Source of the DNA: Spirochaetae bacterium HGW-Spirochaetae-1
GTDB taxonomy: Bacteria > Spirochaetota > UBA4802 > UBA5550
DNA length: 64,000 nt
Direction of reading: 5' to 3'
Assembly: GCA_002839375.1 (NCBI GenBank)
Contig: PGXY01000002.1
Location: forward strand, 409,037-473,036
How positions within the stretch are numbered: the stretch's first letter is position 1; each line of letters starts with the position of its first letter. The notes below the pieces were generated by a model. It had not been told where the DNA came from, did no database searches, and saw only the letters and a program-made list of their open reading frames with translations. A program made the translations under genes and the position numbers. Of the stretch, positions 39,919-47,527 are shown in pieces.

Positions 39919-40298
39919 AAACCGAGGCGCTTATCCAGATCGAACTTGTCAATTGGCTGTCCGCCAATGCCCGACGGTATGGATTCTTTTTCTTTTCAAT
40001 ACCGAATGAGGGGTTTATGAAGTCCCGTACCGTGGGGAGGTTTGACGTACATCGAAAATTTGTCTACGCGCTTCTCGCAGTACTGAAAAAAATGGGACTG
40101 ACTCCTGGAGTGCCGGACCTGTGTATCGTGTACCAGGGAGAGGCGTATTTTCTGGAGGTAAAAAACGAGGATGGACGCCTCACGGGATCGCAGCCGGTTG
40201 TCCATGAGCGTTTACGGGAGGTCGGTTGCCCTGTGTGTGTGGTCCGAACGTTAGACGACATGGAAATGCAGCTCAGAGAGTGGGGGATTGTAGGATGA
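39915..40298 (+). CDS. VRR-NUC domain nuclease
   Basis: A 127-residue PD-(D/E)XK nuclease of the VRR-NUC family: IPNEGFMKSR, the Asp in GVPDLCIVY, and the Glu-x-Lys in YFLEVKNEDGRLTGSQ. Phage homologues act as Holliday-junction or flap-type nucleases. Start ATG overlaps the previous stop. A 21-base stretch near its end (40248-40268) is nearly identical to one in the terminase gene. Confidence 0.8.
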   Translation: MKTEALIQIELVNWLSANARRYGFFFFSIPNEGFMKSRTVGRFDVHRKFVYALLAVLKKMGLTPGVPDLCIVYQGEAYFLEVKNEDGRLTGSQPVVHERLREVGCPVCVVRTLDDMEMQLREWGIVG

Positions 40299-40471
40299 AG
40301 CGCGACGACCGAGTAGTCACGCCTGCCGGACCGGGGACGATCATCGGAATTGATCTACCGGATAGCAGGAGGGCACGGCGGTATGTGGTAAGACTGGACG
40401 GTGCCGAGGACTGGGAGGAAGGATTCAATTTCGACCCGTGTTATTTTGAGAGTGAATTGAGGAGCGAGTGA
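40295..40471 (+). CDS. Small beta-barrel-like protein
   Basis: A 58-residue protein (MKRDDRVVTPAGPGTIIGID ... RRYVVRLDGAEDWEEGFNFD) with an SH3-like KOW-type pattern common in phage accessory proteins. Overlaps its neighbours. Unknown function. Confidence 0.5.
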   Translation: MKRDDRVVTPAGPGTIIGIDLPDSRRARRYVVRLDGAEDWEEGFNFDPCYFESELRSE

Positions 40472-40815
40472 ACGTGAGCAAATTAAAACATACGCCGGGG
40501 CCGTGGGAAATTGCTGGAGCATATAATCAATTTATTTCCGGTTCTTATAGCGATGAATCGGATTCACTTATCGGAGAGGTATTTGGAAGAATTGGCAATG
40601 TTCCGTCTATGGGAGATTGGCAAGCTAATATTCGCCTGATTCTTGCCGCGCCGGATATGCTGGAAGCACTAATCGAAACAAGACGAATATTACTGTCAGA
40701 AAATAATGCCATTATTGACACAATATGGAGAACAGACACCGAAACTCTCGTTGATTATATTGACGATGTCATCGAATGCGCCACTGGCCTCTCCATCGAG
40801 GAGGTGCTCTCTTGA
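40468..40815 (+). CDS. Small phage protein (HTPGPW family)
   Basis: A 115-residue protein with KHTPGPWEIAGAYNQFISGS and ANIRLILAAPDMLEALIETR, the hallmark of a widespread phage early protein family of unknown function. GTG start overlaps the previous gene, and its stop overlaps the helicase TTG start. Confidence 0.65.
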   Translation: MNVSKLKHTPGPWEIAGAYNQFISGSYSDESDSLIGEVFGRIGNVPSMGDWQANIRLILAAPDMLEALIETRRILLSENNAIIDTIWRTDTETLVDYIDDVIECATGLSIEEVLS

Positions 40816-42284
40816 TCACCCTCCGCCCATATCAGACCGAGGCCCGGTACCAGATCAACACCCTGGCGAACGCCGGACGGAATCCGCTGTTCGTATCCGG
40901 GACCGGTACCGGGAAGACGAAGACCTCCACGGTCACTATCGCCGACCGCATCAAGCTCGGCGGGCGGGTATTTGTACTCGCTCCTCAGATTGAGATTTTC
41001 AGCCAGTGGGTCGTCGAACTCTCACGCGCTGGCCTAAACCCCGGCTATATAAACGACAAGGGAATCAGAGGCAGGAACCGCGATGTGTATGTGTGCATGC
41101 CGCTGTCCCTGGCGAACCTGCTGCCATACACCCCGGAGAAAACCGGACCGACGGAGATATGGACAGATGAGGCACATCACTCGCTGGCATCCTCCTGGGA
41201 GTCGATATACACCCACTTCGACCGAGCGCAGCGCGTAGGCCTCACCGCGACGCCGTACCGGATGGACAACCGTCCTCTTGGCGACTGGTACACAGATATT
41301 GTGCAGACGATCACGCCACGGCAGGCAATCGACGCAGGGTATCTCGCAGAGCCTCTCGTGATCGTGCCGGAGGAGTACCGTCTTACCGTGCCGATCAATC
41401 GCGGGGATATTCCGCCAGAGGTGCAGGCCGACGCCCTGGGGGAACCGCGTGTAATCGGCGATATGATAGGCCGATATGGTGATATTTTCGGAGGACTACC
41501 GGTCCTTGTGGCGTGCGCGACACATGAGCACGCGAAACAGATCACGGCGGCATTCAACGCAGCGGGCTGGAAATTCGAGCACATTCACAGCGGACTCTCA
41601 GAGGTTGATCGCGCCCGGATGCTCTCGGCGATCCGCACGGGGAAATTAAACGGCCTATGCACTGTGGGGATCGGCATCGAGGGCATGGATATACCCGGCC
41701 TGTACGGGCTGATCTGGATGCGGCGGACCATGAGTCTGACGATATATCTGCAATTTATCGGTCGTATTCTTCGCCCCTTACCGGGTAAAAAATACGGCAT
41801 TATTCTCGACGGCGTAGGGAATACCTTTATCCACGGACGGCCTGATATGGATCGGAAGTGGTCCCTCTCCACTGGTTACGAGCCACAGGATGAGAGCGAG
41901 ACGGCACCGACAATGCGTCTGTGTCCTGCCTGCGGGGTGATGAATAGTGTGGGAAATATAATATGCCATCTGTGCGGGATCGAACTTGACGGGGATGCTG
42001 CCGACGCTATACGGGCGAAAAAGAAACGGGGCTTTCCGGCGATGGTAGACGGCCGACTTGTAGTACTGAACGAGGAAGCACAGGAGCGACGGGCCGAGGA
42101 CATCCGAGAGAAACTGGCAGCACAACGGGCGGCAAGTGGAGAAGCGCAGGGAACGGTCGCGGGGACCGGTGGAGCGGAGCCGGTGGAGTTGTCCAAGGCC
42201 GAGAAAGTGAACATTCTCAGCAAGGGATTGACCGGGCGGGACACAAAGAGCCTGTTCCGGGAGACGTTAAAAGAATTCGTATAA
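40812..42284 (+). CDS. SF2 DNA helicase
   Basis: A 490-residue helicase starting at TTG 40812 with GAGGAGG upstream. Motifs: RPYQTEA Q-motif-like start, Walker A GTGTGKTK (30-37), DEAH (119-122), motif III GLTATPYRMD, motif VI QFIGRILRPLPGKK. A zinc ribbon (CPACG ... CHLCG) lies at about 375-400, followed by a low-complexity tail. Probably unwinds recombination or replication forks; homologues are common beside VRR-NUC nucleases. Confidence 0.85.
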   Translation: MITLRPYQTEARYQINTLANAGRNPLFVSGTGTGKTKTSTVTIADRIKLGGRVFVLAPQIEIFSQWVVELSRAGLNPGYINDKGIRGRNRDVYVCMPLSLANLLPYTPEKTGPTEIWTDEAHHSLASSWESIYTHFDRAQRVGLTATPYRMDNRPLGDWYTDIVQTITPRQAIDAGYLAEPLVIVPEEYRLTVPINRGDIPPEVQADALGEPRVIGDMIGRYGDIFGGLPVLVACATHEHAKQITAAFNAAGWKFEHIHSGLSEVDRARMLSAIRTGKLNGLCTVGIGIEGMDIPGLYGLIWMRRTMSLTIYLQFIGRILRPLPGKKYGIILDGVGNTFIHGRPDMDRKWSLSTGYEPQDESETAPTMRLCPACGVMNSVGNIICHLCGIELDGDAADAIRAKKKRGFPAMVDGRLVVLNEEAQERRAEDIREKLAAQRAASGEAQGTVAGTGGAEPVELSKAEKVNILSKGLTGRDTKSLFRETLKEFV

Positions 42285-42296
42285 CGGAGGGAAAAA

Positions 42297-42488
42297 GTGA
42301 GTATTGAATATTATCATGGGACAGAAGGTCCGACAATCAACATCGAATCGCATCAGGACTTAATTAACGCGCTCGATATCCTGCATACTCAGTGCATGGA
42401 TAATTTACCGGAAGATTCTATTGCAACGACAGTACTTGTAAACGCCATGGAAGCATTGTCGATGGAACATGATATCTATCCGGAATAA
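42297..42488 (+). CDS. Small acidic protein
   Basis: A 63-residue acidic protein (MSIEYYHGTEGPTINIESHQ ... NAMEALSMEHDIYPE), GTG start with GGAGGG upstream. Unknown function. Confidence 0.5.
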   Translation: MSIEYYHGTEGPTINIESHQDLINALDILHTQCMDNLPEDSIATTVLVNAMEALSMEHDIYPE

Positions 42489-42507
42489 CTATCAACAGGA
42501 GGGTTCT

Positions 42508-42786
42508 ATGGCAACAAAAGCAGTAAAGGCAGCAAACACGAAGGGCATCAAGAAGGGATCGGCGGTATGGTTTCGCACCAGGAACGGCGGGCCATTTATG
42601 GGTGAAGTGGTCGGGATAGTACAGCCTTACGATTTGCCCGATCTTCGTGCGAAAGGCGTGCGTGATCTGAAAATGCTCGGTTTCAACAAAATGATGCAGA
42701 CGGGCGGACGGGATCACAAATCTTTTCTCGTGTCCTGCGGTGGATTTCTGTACTGGCCGAAGGTCAGCACGATTCAGGTGGTGTAG
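42508..42786 (+). CDS. Small basic protein
   Basis: A 92-residue protein (MATKAVKAANTKGIKKGSAV WFRTRNGGPFMGEV ...) with AGGAGGG upstream. A basic lead is followed by an SH3-like beta segment. Nucleic-acid binding is possible. Followed by a GC-rich hairpin and tRNA-like element B. Confidence 0.5.
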   Translation: MATKAVKAANTKGIKKGSAVWFRTRNGGPFMGEVVGIVQPYDLPDLRAKGVRDLKMLGFNKMMQTGGRDHKSFLVSCGGFLYWPKVSTIQVV

Positions 42787-42802
42787 TCAGTAGCTATTTA
42801 CA

Positions 42803-42818
42803 GCCCCCACGAGGGGGC
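42803..42818 (+). other. GC-rich hairpin before tRNA-like element B
   Basis: GCCCCC, loop ACGA, GGGGGC, 17 bases after a stop codon. No T-run. Confidence 0.55.
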
Positions 42819-42821
42819 AAC

Positions 42822-42945
42822 GGCGCGGTGGCGGAATTGGTAGACGCACGAAAGACAGTTCACTCCGGTTTGACGGTCAAATGGATTTCGTTCCGATATG
42901 CAGTGCACGGTTTATCGGATGCAGGTCCGAATCCTGCCCGCGCCA
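42822..42945 (+). tRNA. Class II tRNA-like element B (expanded centre)
   Basis: A 124-base element with perfect acceptor stem (GGCGCGG/CCGCGCC), discriminator A, the same D-arm as element A (GCGGAATTGGTAGACG) and a perfect T-arm (GCAGG TCCGAAT CCTGC). The centre is about 40 bases too long: ACGAAA/TTTCGT closes a 32-base segment containing TTTGA-CGG-TCAAA, then a CCGATA/TATCGG variable arm. No normal anticodon loop. Either an interrupted tRNA or a mimic. Confidence 0.55.
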
Positions 42946-42972
42946 CATCAATATTTAGAGGAGGGAAAATCG

Positions 42973-43137
42973 GTGATTAACGAAATACAAGGACATGCAA
43001 AAGAACTCGGCATCGACCTATCTGCGTGGACTGAGCCGAAAAAACGTGTCAAAGACAGAACTCTCGGAGCGACATCACGCAGAAAGAAAACGAAGGCACA
43101 GCGTCAAGCAAGGAAAATTCAGAGGAGGAAATCATGA
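42973..43137 (+). CDS. Small basic protein
   Basis: A 54-residue protein with GTG start (MINEIQGHAKELGIDLSAWT) and a Lys/Arg-rich tail (ATSRRKKTKAQRQARKIQRR). GAGGAGGG upstream. Stop overlaps the peptidase start. Unknown function. Confidence 0.5.
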   Translation: MINEIQGHAKELGIDLSAWTEPKKRVKDRTLGATSRRKKTKAQRQARKIQRRKS

Positions 43138-43961
43138 TAACCGAACTCGAATTAACCGAACTACTTCAAAAGGTATGGCGGACCGAGCCTTTCTCACTTA
43201 CCTATACGGGCAAGAAGCACAAAAAGATCGATGGCCTGTACCGCCCAGAGTTGCGGGAAATAGTGATCAATAACCGGAATTTCAGCAACGACACGGAATT
43301 GATCTACACCGCCCTTCATGAGTACGCCCACCATGTTCAAAACACGGTGTACTTCATGAAAAGCAATCCCCACGACACGGAATTCTGGCGGATATTTCAC
43401 GAGCTGCTCTTCGAGGCGGAAAAGATCGGCGTCTATAAAAACGCTGTGCGCGGTGAGTTTAAAAACACATTCGATCTGCTGCTCGAAGTGAATGAGAAAT
43501 TCAATGCCGCTATGATGGAATTTTTTCTGTCAATGGAAAATCTCAAGGAAGTCATGGGGCCGGAGAATATCAATCAATTCACCGATGCATGTGAACGTTG
43601 CTTAAAGCTCCCCAGGGGCGAGGCGAAAAAGATATCCGCACTGGCACGACTCGGAGAGACGGGATTTCAATACAATGTAATGATGAAGCTCGCCGGGATG
43701 AAGGACATCAGCGGCCCAGCCCTCGACAAGCTCAGATTTGAGAAGCCCGGACAACCCGCTGATCCCGCAGAGTCTATATCATATGAGATATTCAAGCACA
43801 TGCACGCAGGGCAGAAATATGAGACCGAACTCGAATATCTCAAAGACCTGAAAGAAAAGGTCGGCAATGCAGTCGAGCGCGGCAAAGAGAAGGTGCTCCG
43901 TTTGGCGGCAAAGATCGGCAGGCTTATGCGGGGCAGGAATATTGAGGAGGTGGGAGCATGA
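43134..43961 (+). CDS. HExxH metallopeptidase-like protein
   Basis: A 275-residue protein with a zincin motif TALHEYAHHVQ at about residues 60-70 and a helical C-terminal half rich in charged heptads. Phage proteins of this kind are described as putative zinc-binding metallopeptidases, occasionally with anti-repressor or toxin-related roles; the substrate here is unknown. It overlaps both neighbouring genes. Confidence 0.6.
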   Translation: MITELELTELLQKVWRTEPFSLTYTGKKHKKIDGLYRPELREIVINNRNFSNDTELIYTALHEYAHHVQNTVYFMKSNPHDTEFWRIFHELLFEAEKIGVYKNAVRGEFKNTFDLLLEVNEKFNAAMMEFFLSMENLKEVMGPENINQFTDACERCLKLPRGEAKKISALARLGETGFQYNVMMKLAGMKDISGPALDKLRFEKPGQPADPAESISYEIFKHMHAGQKYETELEYLKDLKEKVGNAVERGKEKVLRLAAKIGRLMRGRNIEEVGA

Positions 43962-44148
43962 GCAAACTACTGACACGACAGGACGTCATTGATACTGGTT
44001 AAAGCAACCGAAGGAAATTTTAAATAGTTACGTTTGTTCAAACTGCAGGGACATCTTAATGACCGAAGATCATAAAATCTATAAATGTAAAAATCCTGAA
44101 TGTGCAAACTGTGATTTAGAAATAGTCAGCAAGGAGGGCCGGGCATGA
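43958..44148 (+). pseudogene. Frameshifted zinc-ribbon gene
   Basis: The ATG overlapping the peptidase stop reads MSKLLTRQDVIDTG then TAA. One base earlier in phase the sequence continues as YWLKQPKEILNSYVCSNCRD, through CKNPECANCDLEIVSKEGRA, ending exactly at the next start. Joining VID to YWLK restores one 63-residue gene, so a single base was probably lost near 43994. A real mutation, a sequencing error, or frameshifting are all possible. Confidence 0.55.
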
Positions 44149-44696
44149 GCGACCTAATCAGACTGAAAAAGAAGCAATTTAATTTTGACCAGGTTTGTTT
44201 TGTTGCCAGCGTTATTGATCTGTCGCTTGCCGAAATAAAACCGGTCTTTAGATTTATTTGCAGTACCGGTAAAGATATTGTCGCTACAGATGCGAAGCGT
44301 CTTTTTATCGCAGCGTGTGAAATGCCTGAAGGATATTATGAACTAATAAAACGAACAAAAAGTGAAATCATCCTACACAAGACGGAGACGGAAGTAAATT
44401 TTCCCAACTGGCAAGCGGTTATTCCTGAAAAGTATGAGACATGGACATCGCATAGATACATGCCCAGTATAAGAGAATCCAGTTATGCCCGTCTGTCAAG
44501 AAAACTCCCCGATCAAATAGGGCTGAGCTATCGAATGCTCCATGAATTATGCGTATGCGGCATCTTTTGGAAAGTTTTCATACCGCCTGAAGAGAGCCAG
44601 TATGCTCCCATTCCATTCGAGAGCACCTCGGTCATCAACGACAGAGTGTTATTCAAGGCTTTTATCATGCCTTTAAAACTGAGAGAGGACGATTAA
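44145..44696 (+). CDS. Possible sliding-clamp-like protein
   Basis: A 183-residue protein. The segment FICSTGKDIVATDAKRLFIA recalls the beta-clamp motif (IxxAATDxxRL), and FPNWQAVIPEKYE recalls the clamp inter-domain segment FPDYQRVIP. It would be a one- to one-and-a-half-domain clamp relative. Neighbouring YqaJ and RecT-like genes support a replication or recombination role. The assignment needs structural confirmation. Confidence 0.45.
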   Translation: MSDLIRLKKKQFNFDQVCFVASVIDLSLAEIKPVFRFICSTGKDIVATDAKRLFIAACEMPEGYYELIKRTKSEIILHKTETEVNFPNWQAVIPEKYETWTSHRYMPSIRESSYARLSRKLPDQIGLSYRMLHELCVCGIFWKVFIPPEESQYAPIPFESTSVINDRVLFKAFIMPLKLREDD

Positions 44697-45977
44697 ATGA
44701 TCAACCTCCAATACATAACCGACTTTTATAAATCACGCGGTGGCAGGATCGGCGCGTCGGACGTGCCAGCCCTGATCCCTCACCCGGACCGACCGAACGA
44801 GTCTCTCGCTGGATACGGGCAGACCGCCATCACTCTGTATGAGGAGAAGGTAGGCCTCAGACAGAGGGAGCCTGCCGGGTTCGCGGCTGAGATGGGTCAC
44901 TTTTTGGAGCCGAAGGCGCTGAGCGAGTTCATAAGAGATTTCGGGGGGCCTGTGTTTGACGGTTTTGGTATAGTGGGTGCGGATGTGCAGAAAGACGGCG
45001 TTCAATTTTCTTCGTCTATTGCTGACCAATTTTTCCGGGGCTTCATGCTCTGCGAACTGGACCGCGTGGGGAAAAAGACTCTCGACTGCCGGCCTTTTAA
45101 CACGACGCCTTTCAGACATCACACTGAGGCCTTGACCGAGTTCGGCGTGGCCCACGCGGACTGTGTGTATGACGCCTCTCCCTTTTTGCAACATGTAGTC
45201 GAAATGGAAAAAAAAGAGGGTTTGTGGCAGTATAAGGCCCACGGTTTAACCGTCGATTTCTCAAAGCCCTTCCTCATCGAGGCAAAATCTGCCCGGTACT
45301 GGACCGTCAAGGCCCGCTCTCGTGACCGGTTCGCCGGGTATGACCTCGATCTCAAAGAGTGGCAGGGCATCCCGTTGAAACACTATTTTCAACTGCAATA
45401 TCAAATGGCTCTGTACGACGTAGACGTTGCCTATCTCTCACTGATTTTCGACACATCGGAAAAGCGGTATTGGAAAATCAAGGCGAATAAAAAGCACCAG
45501 GCTGAACTCCTGGAGCTGGCCTCACTCATGCACCGGGCTATCAAGCTCAAACAGCCGCCGCGTGAGCTGGCAATGAACGCGGCAGATATCCGCAAGTTAT
45601 ACCCGGAAATCCAGGAGGATTTCACCGAGTTGACGGGGGATGAACTGACCCGCGCTGTGGACTTGTCAAAGGCGTACCGCAAGGCCGATGACCAGGAGAA
45701 AGCCTGGAAGCGGAAAAAAGATGACGCTCTCGATGCAGTTTCCATCCTGATGAAAGATCAACGGGAAATCAAGGGACTTATCACGGGCCCTGACGGTGTG
45801 CAGGAATTGAAAACAATTGCACGCTGGAAATCTACCGGCGGCGGTGAGCGGATTATGGGGCTGAAAGACATGGTGGAGGCGGACCCGGCAGCGGTGAAGT
45901 ATCTGCGGCGGAAAAAGCTGATCAAAAAAGCGGAGAGCAATGACAAGCCGGATATAAAATTGAAGATGGAGGATTGA
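44697..45977 (+). CDS. YqaJ-type recombination exonuclease
   Basis: A 426-residue lambda-exonuclease-like protein. GGRIGASDVPALIPHP start, GHFLEPKAL (Glu), LIEAKSARYW (Glu-x-Lys catalytic pair) and HYFQLQYQMALY are the YqaJ motifs. The C-terminal 150 residues are helical and charged. With the RecT-like gene downstream it forms a two-component recombination system. Confidence 0.8.
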   Translation: MINLQYITDFYKSRGGRIGASDVPALIPHPDRPNESLAGYGQTAITLYEEKVGLRQREPAGFAAEMGHFLEPKALSEFIRDFGGPVFDGFGIVGADVQKDGVQFSSSIADQFFRGFMLCELDRVGKKTLDCRPFNTTPFRHHTEALTEFGVAHADCVYDASPFLQHVVEMEKKEGLWQYKAHGLTVDFSKPFLIEAKSARYWTVKARSRDRFAGYDLDLKEWQGIPLKHYFQLQYQMALYDVDVAYLSLIFDTSEKRYWKIKANKKHQAELLELASLMHRAIKLKQPPRELAMNAADIRKLYPEIQEDFTELTGDELTRAVDLSKAYRKADDQEKAWKRKKDDALDAVSILMKDQREIKGLITGPDGVQELKTIARWKSTGGGERIMGLKDMVEADPAAVKYLRRKKLIKKAESNDKPDIKLKMED

Positions 45978-45980
45978 GAG

Positions 45981-46307
45981 ATGAGTTACCAAAAGAACGA
46001 CGGCGGACCGGCGTTTCCGGGAATAAACAAGGCTGAGATAAATAACGAAGGAACGTTTTCTATGAGTGGTGATGATGGCATGTCACTGCGTGACTACTTC
46101 ATTGCTCATGCACCGGCAGAACCGCAACCGTGGTTTACGCCGATCATGGATATTAAAAGGCCACAACCTCACTTTGATTCCAGTCGCTCCGGTAACTGTC
46201 TTAACAGGATGGCTCTCGATAGTTGGGATAATGAATACGACAAACAGAGACACCTTCAATGGCCGGTAGCATGGGCCGACGCCATGCTCGCTGCGAGGGG
46301 GGAATAA
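45981..46307 (+). CDS. Small phage protein (GGPAFP family)
   Basis: A 108-residue protein with NDGGPAFPGINKAEINNEG, GMSLRDYFIAHAP and VAWADAMLAARG, a layout very common in phage early regions. Function unknown. Confidence 0.6.
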   Translation: MSYQKNDGGPAFPGINKAEINNEGTFSMSGDDGMSLRDYFIAHAPAEPQPWFTPIMDIKRPQPHFDSSRSGNCLNRMALDSWDNEYDKQRHLQWPVAWADAMLAARGE

Positions 46308-46310
46308 ATC

Positions 46311-46571
46311 ATGGACGAAAACCAGAAACGACCTGAACCGACTCCAAATCCGCCAGAAATCTTAATTCACGGCATACCATACAACGGGGAACCGTTGGTC
46401 AGATATTCCGATGTCGCCAAATATACCGGACTTTCGGAGGGATGTTTGCGGACTTTGGTGTCAAAAAATCAAATACCACATTATAAGATCGGAAAGCCGG
46501 TCCGATTCCGGATGTCCGAAATTGATAAGTGGCTGGCAAATCGGAAGCAAGGATATACGGCAAAAAAATAA
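46311..46571 (+). CDS. Excisionase-like helix-turn-helix protein
   Basis: An 86-residue protein with a MerR/AlpA-type winged helix (RYSDVAKYTGLSEGCLRTLV SKNQIPHYKIGKPVRFRMSE IDKWLA). Such proteins act as excisionases or transcription factors. It lies about 2.6 kb from the inferred attR, but no integrase is beside it, so its role is open. Confidence 0.6.
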   Translation: MDENQKRPEPTPNPPEILIHGIPYNGEPLVRYSDVAKYTGLSEGCLRTLVSKNQIPHYKIGKPVRFRMSEIDKWLANRKQGYTAKK

Positions 46572-46587
46572 TAAGGGAGGGAAAAAG

Positions 46588-46845
46588 ATGTTTGGTGAAA
46601 AGAAACAAGGGACTGCGGCCCTACTGCGCGAAATGGAGTGGCCAGAGCCTCCAGAACCGAAAGACGCATTTTGCATGTGCGTAGAGGACATTTGTCAGGC
46701 GTTCGCCGTCTTCGGCGATGAACCCGGAGTAATCCCGGCGTTTGAGAAGTGCATCGATCATCTTATCGAACAAGGAAGGTTCGTGATTGAGAGAGAAAGA
46801 TTTATTATGCAGAATCCACCGAGTTATATGACAGACCCGGTGTAG
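46588..46845 (+). CDS. Small early protein, unknown
   Basis: An 85-residue protein (MFGEKKQGTAALLREMEWPE ... VIERERFIMQNPPSYMTDPV) with GGGAGGG upstream. Unknown family. Confidence 0.5.
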   Translation: MFGEKKQGTAALLREMEWPEPPEPKDAFCMCVEDICQAFAVFGDEPGVIPAFEKCIDHLIEQGRFVIERERFIMQNPPSYMTDPV

Positions 46846-46875
46846 ACATAAAACAGGACGAAGGGAGGGAGTAAG

Positions 46876-47007
46876 GTGAGAAAAGAAAGAGTTAAAGCAG
46901 TCAGGGCGGCATTCGAGCGTATACACGGATTTTTGCCGACGCAGAGAGATACGAGCATGTATAAATACTATTGGCGGAAATGGAAGAAAGAAAGGAGGGG
47001 GCGATGA
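46876..47007 (+). CDS. Tiny basic protein
   Basis: A 43-residue protein with GTG start (MRKERVKAVRAAFERIHGFL ... KYYWRKWKKERRGR) behind GGGAGGGAG. Stop overlaps the next start. Probable nucleic-acid binder by charge only. Confidence 0.45.
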   Translation: MRKERVKAVRAAFERIHGFLPTQRDTSMYKYYWRKWKKERRGR

Positions 47008-47255
47008 GCGGGAATGACAAACAGCACTATCACGAGTCCTGCCGGATGTGGATCGAACAACAGATAAAAAACATTGAGGTCGAAAAGACAAGAAGAATCC
47101 ACGCGGAGGGCATTATAAAACTGCATCTCGATGAAATACAATTGATCGACAGGCGGATAAATTTTGAGAAGCGGCAAACGCTCGAATTTATCAATAGCAA
47201 CCCGGAAATAAAGATCAAAAAATCAATCATTAAAAAATTGAGAGGCGAACAATGA
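47004..47255 (+). CDS. Small helical protein
   Basis: An 83-residue helical protein (MSGNDKQHYHESCRMWIEQQ ... DRRINFEKRQTLEFINSNPE). Overlaps both neighbours. Unknown. Confidence 0.5.
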   Translation: MSGNDKQHYHESCRMWIEQQIKNIEVEKTRRIHAEGIIKLHLDEIQLIDRRINFEKRQTLEFINSNPEIKIKKSIIKKLRGEQ

Positions 47256-47527
47256 CGAAAACATACACTCTTTATTCAATCGCCTGTCCCCGCTGCGGAG
47301 TCCCTGTAAAATGGAATCAAGTGCGATGGATTAAAGATGACTACGGGAACCCGAACGCGGGAAAATCGTGGATTGTCTGCAAGTGCGGACATGAATACAG
47401 TCACGACTCCCTGCCGGAGATAGTCGAAAAATTCTACAGCGCAAGAGAGTCAATCCATAAAATGAAGGATTTTGTCGAGGTTGTACTCGGCGAACCATGG
47501 ATAGAAGAAATCAGGAGGGAACAATGA
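47252..47527 (+). CDS. Small zinc-ribbon protein
   Basis: A 91-residue protein with ACPRCGVPVKWNQV and IVCKCGHEYSHD, a zinc ribbon, then a helical tail. Its stop overlaps the RecT-like gene start, suggesting joint expression. Confidence 0.55.
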   Translation: MTKTYTLYSIACPRCGVPVKWNQVRWIKDDYGNPNAGKSWIVCKCGHEYSHDSLPEIVEKFYSARESIHKMKDFVEVVLGEPWIEEIRREQ

